A stretch of DNA of 17,651 nucleotides from an uncultured Prevotella sp. (lineage in GTDB: Bacteria > Bacteroidota > Bacteroidia > Bacteroidales > Bacteroidaceae): NCBI GenBank assembly GCA_900557255.1, contig USSA01000050.1, forward strand, positions 1-17,651, written 5' to 3'. The notes under the pieces are model-generated. The model worked only from the letters and a program-made list of their open reading frames with translations. It ran no database searches and had not been told where the DNA came from. Numbering within the stretch: the stretch's first letter is position 1; the number at the start of each line of letters is the position of its first letter. A program made the position numbers and the translations under genes. Positions 6,574 to 13,720 of the stretch are shown here, one piece after another.

Positions 6574-7164
6574 TTACTTTTCCTCCAAAAGGTCTGCCAT
6601 AAACTCGAGGTTGCTCATATCCTCAGTGTACCAGCGGTTCTTGGTCTGCTTGGTTACAAAACCGATGCCTGCAGAGAACAATCCCACTACGGTGGTAGCG
6701 AAAGCCACCTGCATATTGTAAGCCATCGAAGCAATATCACCGGTAGAAAGACCTACCAGAGCTGGACCCATCGGAATCAAGGTACCCATCAAACCGAGCA
6801 TCGGACCCATTTTCAGAAGAGTAGATGGAAGAGAAAGATCCTTCTCAACAAACTGGGCATACTGGTCGAGGATGCGATTCACATGCGCCTTGCTCTGACG
6901 GTTGTCCACGAGTTTCTTCATATAGGAAACGATGACAGCCTGCTTGTTCTTCGGCAAGCGATCGCCCAAGGTATCGATGTTATCGAGCGTCAGGGTGTTC
7001 ATCTGTTCACGAATCTCCGCACCCGACTTGCGCTTTACAAGATACTGTCCGAAGAAACCTCCAAGGAGCAGCAAGGCTCTGAGGAAGAAGAAAATCAACA
7101 AAATAATCACAGGAACCAGCATGCCTGTGGAAATCCAAAACAATACGTCTGATATGTAATTCAT
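6574..7164 (-). CDS. hmuU: MotA/TolQ/ExbB-family proton channel, HmuU-like
   Basis: A 196-residue inner-membrane protein with three membrane segments: about residues 8-38, 115-143 and 150-172. The family signature lies at the second segment, PMLGLMGTLIPMGPAL (121-136), followed by FATTVVGLFSAGIGF in the third, as in ExbB/TolQ/MotA. A cytoplasmic loop (about 40-112) sits between helices 1 and 2, the usual family layout. It would conduct protons and pass energy to a partner, most likely the DUF2149 protein encoded next and, through it, the HmuS chelatase or haem transport. Its ATG at 7164 is preceded by an A-rich leader and a tandem heptamer repeat. It is not the ExbB that energises TonB by default, because no exbD or tonB gene is adjacent. 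Confidence 0.87.
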   Translation of the reverse strand: MNYISDVLFWISTGMLVPVIILLIFFFLRALLLLGGFFGQYLVKRKSGAEIREQMNTLTLDNIDTLGDRLPKNKQAVIVSYMKKLVDNRQSKAHVNRILDQYAQFVEKDLSLPSTLLKMGPMLGLMGTLIPMGPALVGLSTGDIASMAYNMQVAFATTVVGLFSAGIGFVTKQTKNRWYTEDMSNLEFMADLLEEK

Positions 7165-7174
7165 CTTTTTTATA

Positions 7175-7202
7175 ATGTTAAATGTTGAATGTTGAATGTT
7201 AA
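7175..7202. repeat. Tandem heptamer ATGTTRA x4 in the hmuT-hmuU spacer
   Basis: Four consecutive 7-base units ATGTTAA, ATGTTGA, ATGTTGA, ATGTTAA fill most of the spacer between the stop at 7219 and the start at 7164. The same heptamer, again in four units, occupies the hmuS-hmuT spacer at 7926-7953. Confidence 0.85.
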
Positions 7203-7218
7203 GTTGGGGCTTGCGCCT

Positions 7219-7914
7219 TTACAGTTTCTGTGATAAGCGCTGCATCTTGATGCGATAGCAGCCCCATCCTATCGCCATTCCTACGATGACGATGGCGATG
7301 ACGCCGAGAAGCGAGAGGGCATCGAAACTGTTGAATCCTGCCACCGCTGTCCTGCCATTCACCGTACCGATGATGCCCATCAATCCGAGCAGCACCTCTA
7401 CCAGGAAGAGCAGTTCCAAGCGGATTGGTCGCTCCGGCAAAAGCCATCTCAAACCGTAAGTGAATACCGGTATCAAGACCAGCAGCACTACGGCAAGCAC
7501 CCATGCCACTACCTGGAACGATACGCCGGGAAGCAGGAAGATGGTCATCACCAGAACGCTGAAAAGCACTGGGAAAACCAGCAAACCCGGGAAGTACTTC
7601 AGGAAGATGAAGAACACCCATTTGCGGCGACTCACATGTTCCGAAGTCTTCAGATCTACATGGTGCACACAGAAAAGCATCGTGAGTGCCACGTCGATAC
7701 TCAGCAGCACCGCCATATCGAGCATCAGCTTCTGGTCGGCTATCCAAGCCGCAATCTGCGTCTTCGACTGCTCAATGGCGAATGGCCAGGTCATTCCCAC
7801 GAAGAAGGCTACGAGCACCGAGATAATCATAATCTCCTTTACTCCGTGGAAGGTCTGCTTCAGCACAAAACTGAAGCAAACCAATATCATCATTACTAAA
7901 ACTAATGTCTCCAC
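7219..7914 (-). CDS. hmuT: Polytopic membrane protein, HmuT-like
   Basis: A 231-residue inner-membrane protein with about six or seven hydrophobic helices (roughly residues 3-20, 27-46, 64-84, 100-128, 131-155, 168-192, 200-222). A His pair in FCVHHVDLKTSEH (82-94) sits at the end of one helix and might contact haem or a metal. It lies between the chelatase-like gene and the ExbB-like gene, the same position as hmuT in P. gingivalis hmuSTUV. No ATP-binding or known transporter motif is visible; membrane proteins of this kind (DUF2162-like) accompany CobN/DUF2149 clusters in other microbes, though I am unsure of that name. The start given is GTG at 7914 with no Shine-Dalgarno site; ATG at 7893 is an alternative that removes seven residues. 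Confidence 0.78.
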   Translation of the reverse strand: METLVLVMMILVCFSFVLKQTFHGVKEIMIISVLVAFFVGMTWPFAIEQSKTQIAAWIADQKLMLDMAVLLSIDVALTMLFCVHHVDLKTSEHVSRRKWVFFIFLKYFPGLLVFPVLFSVLVMTIFLLPGVSFQVVAWVLAVVLLVLIPVFTYGLRWLLPERPIRLELLFLVEVLLGLMGIIGTVNGRTAVAGFNSFDALSLLGVIAIVIVGMAIGWGCYRIKMQRLSQKL

Positions 7915-7925
7915 TTTTTTTTAAA

Positions 7926-7953
7926 ATGTTGAATGTTAAATGTTGAATGTTGA
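7926..7953. repeat. Tandem heptamer ATGTTRA x4 in the hmuS-hmuT spacer
   Basis: Four units ATGTTGA, ATGTTAA, ATGTTGA, ATGTTGA lie between the hmuS stop and the hmuT start. Length and unit match the array at 7175-7202; only the order of the A/G variants differs. Confidence 0.85.
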
Positions 7954-7991
7954 ATTATTCTTCACTGTTAAGTGATGAATTATTCTTCACT
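7951..7991. repeat. 16-base direct repeat duplicating the 3' end of hmuS
   Basis: TGAATTATTCTTCACT occurs at 7951-7966 and again at 7976-7991. The second copy contains the last codons and stop of hmuS (Ser-Glu-Glu-stop on the minus strand), so the end of the gene was copied into the spacer. TCACT and AGTGA in between also allow a small hairpin. Confidence 0.8.
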
Positions 7992-10900
7992 CATCATTTT
8001 GCGACGACGTCGCAAATATACTGCGAGCACAACGAATGCTACGATGACGATGACACCTACTACGATGCCGCTCACCACAGTGGTGGTCTTCTGAGCTTCC
8101 TCATTCAGCGTCTCCTTCTTCATCACCATACCCTTGTCGCTGCTGTTCTTCGCAGCCTTAGCATCGCGGATCTGCTCTACATTCTGCTGATATTCCTTGG
8201 CAGAAGCAGCATCGGTCTTGCTGGCGATATAGTTGCGCAGCTTGGCATTGTCGCAGACAAAACCGGAGCATGAAGGCTTATACTTGTTCACCGTCTCGGT
8301 ATGAAGCTTGGCGATGTCCTTGAGCTGCTGAGGAGTAGCCTTCCACATTCCCTTGCGGGCACTCTCCATCATCACGGCGGTCATCTCCATCAGCGCTGCC
8401 GGATTCTGCTTGTCGAAGAACTCCTTGGTTCCGAGATGGTACTTGTCCTTGACATACACATTATATATCTCGTCCCACATCTCCTTGTCGATTGCCTTTG
8501 GCTTCATCACATTCCAACCGTAGGTATTGGTTACGATTTCGGCGAATGTGCTGGCACTGCTGGCTCCACCCTTCATCTTCTCCTTGATATAGGCTGGATT
8601 GAAGATGGTGGTTCTGCTCTCGATGCCGATAGCCTCCTTCACCTCCTGCATTCTCATATTGCTATGGTTGCGATAGTCGGCGAGATAAGCATCCGGATCC
8701 TTACCGGTTACGTTGCGGACTGCGAGGTTCATACCTCCCATAAATTCATATACGTGGTCGAGACTCAAAGCACCCCAAGTGTTGCTCTGTCGTGGCTGAA
8801 CTACCACATCAGTACGGGTCAGCGCTGCCTCGAAAGCAGCCTTGCGAAAAGTCTCCCAGTTTTTCTCATCACCGTAGTAGGCACCCATATTGTTCATATA
8901 GACCTCGGCAATCTGACTCTCCTTATCCCAGCGGTCGCCTGAGGTTACCATCTCCTGGATACCGGTACCATAGTTACCGTTTACGCCACCAAACACTCGA
9001 TACATACTCACCTCGCGGGCCTCCTTTGGCGACATGCCCTTCTCTACGAGCACTCTTTCGGATTCGGTAACACCGGCTTTCACCAGGTTGTCATACTTAT
9101 CACCCTTGGCATTTGCCGCCATCTCTATCGCCTTGTTGATGAGGAAGAGACGGGATGCAGCCAGGTCGCGGAGCTGACCGGAAGTCTGAACCACGACATC
9201 GATGCGAGGACGGCCCAACTGCTTGGATGGAATGAGACGCAGATCGGTAACACGACCGAAGGCATCTCTTACCGGTTCTACACCGAGCATATAGAGAATC
9301 TGAGCGATGGTAGCACCCTCTGTTTCGATAAACTCGCTGCTCCAGAGTGTGTAGCTTACCTTACGAGGATATTCACCCTTATGTCGCTCACAATACATCT
9401 TGATGGTATTGTCGCAAAGTTCCTTTGCCTTCTCCCAGGCATCCTCCGAAGGTGTATTCTCCACATTGATGGAGAAGAGGTTTCTACCGGTAGGCAGGGT
9501 GTTCGGATTCACAATCAAATCACCACCAGGAGATGGAGCGGTAAAGCCGCCATTCAGGGCATTCATCAGAGAAGACATCTCGTTGAGCGGACTCTGACGG
9601 AGCGCCTCCGAATACTTGCCCACATTCTGCAAGGCATGCTCTACGGTAGTAATCGCCTGAGCCAGCTGAATCTGCTGACGGGTATATTTAGGTGCTTTCG
9701 ACATCATCATACCCTTATCTTTAGAAGATTTTTGAGACGCCTTGCCGGCTTTCGCCATCTCCGCCTTCTTCAAATCCTCCTGATACCATTTCTGTCCCTT
9801 CTTGATGGCTTCCATCATCTTGTCAGGGAAGTGACCGGTCTGCTCCATCTTCTCAAAAGCCTCACGACTCATCTGCGGAACCTTCTTCTTATGAGAAACC
9901 TTGGCTGCACGGAGCTCGCTTACCGTACGGTGGTCCACCTTCTTCGGCTTCGCCTCCTTCGCTCCACCCATCTGGTCTGCCATCTGCATCATCATCTGGA
10001 TAGGATCTGGAGCAGCCTGCATCGCTTCAACCTTGCGAGCCATCTGGAGTTCGGCAGGAGTGATTCCTACATAACGGCAGATGTATTCATCAGAAACCGA
10101 GGCTGAACCCAGAAGCTGGGTCACGGTATTGCGTGCCTTGCTCAGATAGAGACGGTCGAAAAGCTGTTTGTGCTTCTCCACACCCTCCTGAGCACGACCT
10201 TTCAACTTATCTACTGCCAGCATTCCGTAGGCAATAGGATCTGTAGCCATCGCATAGACACTGGTGCGGACATCATCATTATCGTATGGCACACCCAAAG
10301 TATAGAGTTTGCCGGTAATCTTCTCGTTTGCCAACTCTTCCGCAAAGTTCTCTACTCTCGCGATTTCATCTGCAGAATAAGGCTTGTTCATCTGCTTGGC
10401 ATCGAGTCCCAGTTCTCGGGCGATTCCCATCTTCACGGTCAGTGCCTTCACCTTGAGCGACTGTTCGGTAGATGCCTTCTTCTCGTATGACTGAATGGCA
10501 TCACTCAACTGCTTGTAGGTCTGTCGCAACTCGCTCTCCTTGAAAGGAGGAGTGAGATAGCTCTGGGTCTGGGCATAGGTGCGGCGCTTGGCAATCATCG
10601 CCTCGCCTACATTGCCGATGGTATATATATAAAGATGTGGAACCACACCAACCAATCGGTCACTCCAGTCGTTGCTGTCGAGTGCCACCTGCTTTCTCGG
10701 GGTATATTCCAGCGAACCGTGGGTTCCGAAATGGATGAGCGCATCGGCACTGAAACCATAACGTGCCCAGAGATAAGAGGCAACATAGGTGTAAGGAGGT
10801 GCCTGGTCGGTGCCATGCACAATCTTGAAGGAGTCACCTCCCACGCCTGCCATCACCTGTGGAAGCAGAGCCACATTACCAAACTGCAGTCTTGCCACCG

Positions 10901-12365
10901 CCAACTTACCGTCATCGGTAGCCATATATTTGCCAGGGAAGGAACCATAGAGCTGATTCATCTCCTTGATCATCTTCTTAGACAAAGCCTTCTGGGTCCA
11001 TCCGGCAAACTGCTGGGCGGTTACCAGAGCTGGATGTCCAGACTTCAGAAACTGGGTATAAGCACCCTCCGCATAGGTTCCAAAGACGGCACCCTGAGCC
11101 TGGATCATCTTTGCCAGTTCCTGAGGATTGGCTGGCAACTTGCCTACATTATATCCCTCATTCTTCAAGCGAACCAGGAGATTGTAGAGCGATGGAACCA
11201 CTTCCATTCCCGAAGCGGTAAGTGCATTCTGACCCGGACCCTTGAAGTAGAAGATGGCGATACGTTTGCTGCTGTTCTTCTTGTTCTTCAGATTCACATA
11301 GCCCTGCACGCTCTCTACGAAACTCTCCATTCTGTCTGGGATGCCGTAAACCTCCTGCAATCCCTCCTTGTTGATGCGCTGTCCGAAAACCACGTATGGG
11401 CGGATGGCACCATCAATCTCCGGAGTCACGATGCTCTGCGACATGAAGCCGCCGTTCATTCCCTGCTTGTCGTTCTCCCACTCAGTGGTCAAGCGATTGA
11501 TATTAAGAGGTGAGAACAGTGGAATATTCTTCTGCTTCAGGAACTCAACGAAGTAATCGCCCAGTCTGCCATGCGCCATATTTACTACGGCATTCGCCTG
11601 GATACTGTCGGCATGATGACCGGCGATAAAGCTCTGCAGCTGGTTGATGCGATACACCATGAATCCCTTCTTCTCGAAAGCCTTCTCCATATCAGGAGCC
11701 GCACCCATAAAACCGGTGAGCAAGATGGTAGGAGCACCTTTCTTATATAATCCGTTCTTCGCCAGGAAGGCATTGTACTCACGGATGCTGTTGAAACCCA
11801 GTTCATCACCCTTTTCATCCTTCGGGTCGAAATGAGTCAGGAGATAGTCTGGTCGCTCATCCACACGTTCCGGTTCTGGAGCCATGAACTTCTTTCCGTC
11901 GATAAACTTACGGATGTAAGCGAGCATACTGTGATAATTCTTCTTACTGCCGTTCTCGATGTACTGCATCAGATAATCTGCATCGAAGTTATCTACCGAT
12001 ACGATATTGTTGGCTGGGTTGGTAGCAGCATGAGTCAGGGTTGGCACCTTGTAGGAAGCCTCTTCCAACTGCTTGCGCTGGTTCTCGTCAATTCGGAGTC
12101 CCATACCATTCACGATAATCATATCATAATCATCCAGATGATCGAAATCATCTGTCGTAATCTCACTCAGTTTAATCATCGCATTGTCGTTGGCATGCGA
12201 AATCTGTCCCAGCTCAATAGCCTGATAGTTGAGGAAAGCGATGCGGGTAGTACCCACCCAGGCAGAGTAAGCCTTCGCCAACCCTCCCAGAACGATTACA
12301 GCCAACAAGGCCAGGAAGATGTGTTTCTTTTTAATCTTTCTGATTTTTCCTAATTTTTTTTTCAT
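7980..12365 (-). CDS. hmuS: CobN-like membrane-anchored haem chelatase, HmuS
   Basis: A 1461-residue relative of the CobN/magnesium-chelatase H subunit (PF02514). The core signature HFGTHGSLEYTP is at 545-556, with further family segments such as GDSFKIVHGTDQAPPYTYVA (510-529), RPRIDVVVQTSGQLRD (1052-1067) and VFGGVNGNYGTGIQEMV (1124-1140). Unlike cytosolic CobN, it has an N-terminal membrane anchor (about 15-37) after a basic stretch and a C-terminal helix (about 1428-1450) followed by RRRRK, so the catalytic body should lie in the periplasm, tethered at both ends. HmuS proteins of gut Bacteroidota have been reported to remove iron from haem anaerobically. A Met/Lys-rich low-complexity insert (about 780-895) splits the body. 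No cobalamin-synthesis gene is nearby, so a cobaltochelatase role is unlikely. It is the first gene of the operon, with a promoter about 25 bases upstream. Confidence 0.9.
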   Translation of the reverse strand: MKKKLGKIRKIKKKHIFLALLAVIVLGGLAKAYSAWVGTTRIAFLNYQAIELGQISHANDNAMIKLSEITTDDFDHLDDYDMIIVNGMGLRIDENQRKQLEEASYKVPTLTHAATNPANNIVSVDNFDADYLMQYIENGSKKNYHSMLAYIRKFIDGKKFMAPEPERVDERPDYLLTHFDPKDEKGDELGFNSIREYNAFLAKNGLYKKGAPTILLTGFMGAAPDMEKAFEKKGFMVYRINQLQSFIAGHHADSIQANAVVNMAHGRLGDYFVEFLKQKNIPLFSPLNINRLTTEWENDKQGMNGGFMSQSIVTPEIDGAIRPYVVFGQRINKEGLQEVYGIPDRMESFVESVQGYVNLKNKKNSSKRIAIFYFKGPGQNALTASGMEVVPSLYNLLVRLKNEGYNVGKLPANPQELAKMIQAQGAVFGTYAEGAYTQFLKSGHPALVTAQQFAGWTQKALSKKMIKEMNQLYGSFPGKYMATDDGKLAVARLQFGNVALLPQVMAGVGGDSFKIVHGTDQAPPYTYVASYLWARYGFSADALIHFGTHGSLEYTPRKQVALDSNDWSDRLVGVVPHLYIYTIGNVGEAMIAKRRTYAQTQSYLTPPFKESELRQTYKQLSDAIQSYEKKASTEQSLKVKALTVKMGIARELGLDAKQMNKPYSADEIARVENFAEELANEKITGKLYTLGVPYDNDDVRTSVYAMATDPIAYGMLAVDKLKGRAQEGVEKHKQLFDRLYLSKARNTVTQLLGSASVSDEYICRYVGITPAELQMARKVEAMQAAPDPIQMMMQMADQMGGAKEAKPKKVDHRTVSELRAAKVSHKKKVPQMSREAFEKMEQTGHFPDKMMEAIKKGQKWYQEDLKKAEMAKAGKASQKSSKDKGMMMSKAPKYTRQQIQLAQAITTVEHALQNVGKYSEALRQSPLNEMSSLMNALNGGFTAPSPGGDLIVNPNTLPTGRNLFSINVENTPSEDAWEKAKELCDNTIKMYCERHKGEYPRKVSYTLWSSEFIETEGATIAQILYMLGVEPVRDAFGRVTDLRLIPSKQLGRPRIDVVVQTSGQLRDLAASRLFLINKAIEMAANAKGDKYDNLVKAGVTESERVLVEKGMSPKEAREVSMYRVFGGVNGNYGTGIQEMVTSGDRWDKESQIAEVYMNNMGAYYGDEKNWETFRKAAFEAALTRTDVVVQPRQSNTWGALSLDHVYEFMGGMNLAVRNVTGKDPDAYLADYRNHSNMRMQEVKEAIGIESRTTIFNPAYIKEKMKGGASSASTFAEIVTNTYGWNVMKPKAIDKEMWDEIYNVYVKDKYHLGTKEFFDKQNPAALMEMTAVMMESARKGMWKATPQQLKDIAKLHTETVNKYKPSCSGFVCDNAKLRNYIASKTDAASAKEYQQNVEQIRDAKAAKNSSDKGMVMKKETLNEEAQKTTTVVSGIVVGVIVIVAFVVLAVYLRRRRKMMSEE

Positions 12366-12387
12366 ATCTATTCTTTTTTTCGGGTTG

Positions 12388-12419
12388 CAAAGATAAGGCT
12401 TTTTTAGAAATTGTACAAT
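12388..12419 (-). promoter_or_regulatory. hmu operon promoter with overlapping palindrome
   Basis: On the minus strand TATCTTTG (12388-12395) is a perfect -7 box and ATTG (12416-12419) lies exactly 20 bases upstream. The 10-base palindrome ATTGTACAAT (12410-12419) covers the -33 element, so a bound protein would block transcription. The start of transcription would fall about 15-17 bases before the ATG. The motif AATACCGAGAAAT (12417-12429, plus strand) overlapping -33 has a close match at the same spacing in the flavodoxin promoter. Confidence 0.75.
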
Positions 12420-12448
12420 ACCGAGAAATTGTGATTTTCACATTTTTT

Positions 12449-12466
12449 ATACTTAGAATTAAGTAT
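12449..12466. promoter_or_regulatory. Inverted repeat upstream of hmuS promoter
   Basis: ATACTTA and TAAGTAT (12449-12455, 12460-12466) are perfect 7-base arms with a 4-base centre, about 30 bases upstream of the -33 element. The size and symmetry suit a dimeric regulator, but no named operator is matched. The rest of the 285-base interval 12366-12650 holds only this, the promoter and the terminator at 12571. Confidence 0.35.
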
Positions 12467-12570
12467 CAGGTTAAACGCATTAATATAGTCTGTACTAATA
12501 AATAAGTAGTGTTTTCAGGACTTTTTCTTTCATTTCAGCCCTCAAAAAGAGGAATTATTCCGAAATATGC

Positions 12571-12611
12571 AGAAAGAGCGTAATCACCATTACGGCAATC
12601 ACGCTCTTTCT
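12571..12611 (-). terminator. Hairpin terminator of the flavodoxin operon
   Basis: Perfect 11-base arms AGAAAGAGCGT and ACGCTCTTTCT (12571-12581, 12601-12611) enclose a 19-base loop that itself can pair (GTAAT/ATTAC). It lies 40 bases past the DUF2023 stop. The T-run after it on the minus strand is weak, so termination may be partial. Confidence 0.6.
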
Positions 12612-12650
12612 ACTTATAAACATAAAACATTACGATGATGAAAGAAAAGC

Positions 12651-13004
12651 TTAGCAAACCTTCTTCTTCCGCTCACAATAGCGTTCGCATTGGGCACAGA
12701 TGTCATATCCCAGCATGGCACCCAGGATGAAATCCTCCTCCGGCGTAAGCTGGCACAACGGTTTGGTGATTATCATGCGGATAGCATCCAGACATTCTTT
12801 CTTACCAAAGAAGAGATTCAGACGGTCGTTGCCAACCGACTGGATGATATAATCAATGTTCTGACGCTCTAATCTTGTTATGGCAAAAGACTCATATTTC
12901 TTGTTGAAGGTGTAGAGCACCAGGCGGCGCACGCCCTTCTTATATTCATATATATGATTCATCAGAACCTTCAAATCTACTGGTGTTGCGATTTCCTGCT
13001 GCAT
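12651..13004 (-). CDS. DUF2023 family protein next to flavodoxin
   Basis: A 117-residue small soluble protein. The segment QLTPEEDFILGAMLGYDICAQCERYC matches what I remember of DUF2023 (PF09633), a small family regularly found beside flavodoxin genes in Bacteroidota and some Campylobacterota. The N-terminal 70 residues look alpha/beta (ELKVLMNHIYEYKKG-like start, then RRLVLYTF and a basic segment). The C-terminus is Cys-rich: Cys103, Cys106, Cys110 and Cys117 in a CX2CX3CX6C arrangement, plus Cys71 and Cys84, which could bind a metal or Fe-S cluster or act in redox exchange with flavodoxin. It follows the flavodoxin gene by 81 bases without a visible promoter of its own, so it is probably the second gene of the operon. 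Function is unknown. Confidence 0.8.
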   Translation of the reverse strand: MQQEIATPVDLKVLMNHIYEYKKGVRRLVLYTFNKKYESFAITRLERQNIDYIIQSVGNDRLNLFFGKKECLDAIRMIITKPLCQLTPEEDFILGAMLGYDICAQCERYCERKKKVC

Positions 13005-13085
13005 ACTATCCGAATTTATCTGTTTTTAAACCAAGAATCAGAGAATTCCATCATTCTCCAATTCTTGAAAAATATTTTTGTAAAA

Positions 13086-13580
13086 TTATAACGCTGGCTT
13101 GATGTCCTCGAGCCAGGCATCGATACGCTCCTCTGTCTTGTCATCCTCGTTCACCTCGTCGAGTGCGAGTCCCAGGAACTTGTCGCCATCAATCGCCTCA
13201 CTGTCATCATAGGTGTATCCGTCTGTAGAAACACCAGGCAATACGGTAGCACCAGCCTCAACGACAGCATCATAGAGTTCCTTCATGCCGCCACAGAATG
13301 TATCAGGGTAAGACTCGCTGTCGCCACAACCAAACAGGGCTACGGTCTTGCCAGCCAAGCCGGCACTCTTCAATGTCTTCACGCCATCATACCAGTCGTC
13401 CTGCATCTCGCCGGCACCCCAGGTAGAAGTACCGAGAAGAAGATTCTCATGACTTGTGATAGTAGCGTCATCAATGTTAGCTACATCTACAGCTTCCACG
13501 CCCAACTTAGAGGCGATGGTTTCGGCAATCGACTGGCATGAGCCAGTAGAAGAGCCATAAATTACGATTGTTGTTTTCAT
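13086..13580 (-). CDS. fldA: Flavodoxin (long-chain type)
   Basis: A 164-residue FMN-binding electron carrier, cytoplasmic, which can replace ferredoxin when iron is short. The phosphate-binding loop is GSSTGSC (9-15). The flavin-stacking regions are STWGAGEMQDDW (52-63, Trp54) and GCGDSESYPDTFCGG (84-98, Tyr91). The extra strand-loop GYTYDDSEAIDGDKFLGLAL (121-140) places it in the long-chain class, and the length is normal for that class. It is strongly acidic, as usual. The ATG at 13580 follows a promoter whose -7 box is 38 bases upstream. The DUF2023 gene follows. The promoter resembles that of the hmu operon, consistent with induction under iron or haem limitation, though this is inferred from sequence similarity only. 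Confidence 0.95.
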   Translation of the reverse strand: MKTTIVIYGSSTGSCQSIAETIASKLGVEAVDVANIDDATITSHENLLLGTSTWGAGEMQDDWYDGVKTLKSAGLAGKTVALFGCGDSESYPDTFCGGMKELYDAVVEAGATVLPGVSTDGYTYDDSEAIDGDKFLGLALDEVNEDDKTEERIDAWLEDIKPAL

Positions 13581-13618
13581 TTGTCTATCTTACTTTTAGT
13601 TACATTTATTTTCGGGTG

Positions 13619-13650
13619 CAAAGATACATCCTTTTTCCATCATCTGCAAT
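13619..13650 (-). promoter_or_regulatory. Flavodoxin operon promoter
   Basis: On the minus strand TATCTTTG (13619-13626) is the -7 box and ATTG (13647-13650) is exactly 20 bases upstream. Sequence on both sides resembles the hmuS promoter: TTTTCGGGT(T)GCAAAGATA around the -7 box and AATACC(T/G)A(A/G)AAAT over the -33 element (plus-strand reading). Confidence 0.75.
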
Positions 13651-13688
13651 ACCTAAAAATGATGGTTTCGCAGAAATACCTAAATATG
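13648..13688. repeat. Direct repeat AATACCTAAA(A/T)ATG overlapping the flavodoxin promoter
   Basis: AATACCTAAAAATG (13648-13661) and AATACCTAAATATG (13675-13688) match at 13 of 14 bases and are 27 bases apart, between two and three helical turns. The first overlaps the -33 element. They look like a pair of regulator half-sites or full sites. The remaining bases to the next gene show nothing else. Confidence 0.5.
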
Positions 13689-13720
13689 GGGATAGATTTC
13701 AAATGAGGTGAGAGCAAACA

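Noticed and set aside
6524..7953. CRISPR array
   Set aside because: The tandem repeats are 7-9 bases without spacers; no cas gene is present.
9381..11513. Several plus-strand open frames of 200-290 codons
   Set aside because: All lie inside the CobN-like gene on the opposite strand and show no protein family features.
7980..12365. Cobaltochelatase CobN for vitamin B12 synthesis
   Set aside because: The protein has membrane anchors at both ends and sits with hmuTUV-type genes and a TonB receptor; no CobS, CobT or other cobalamin gene is near.
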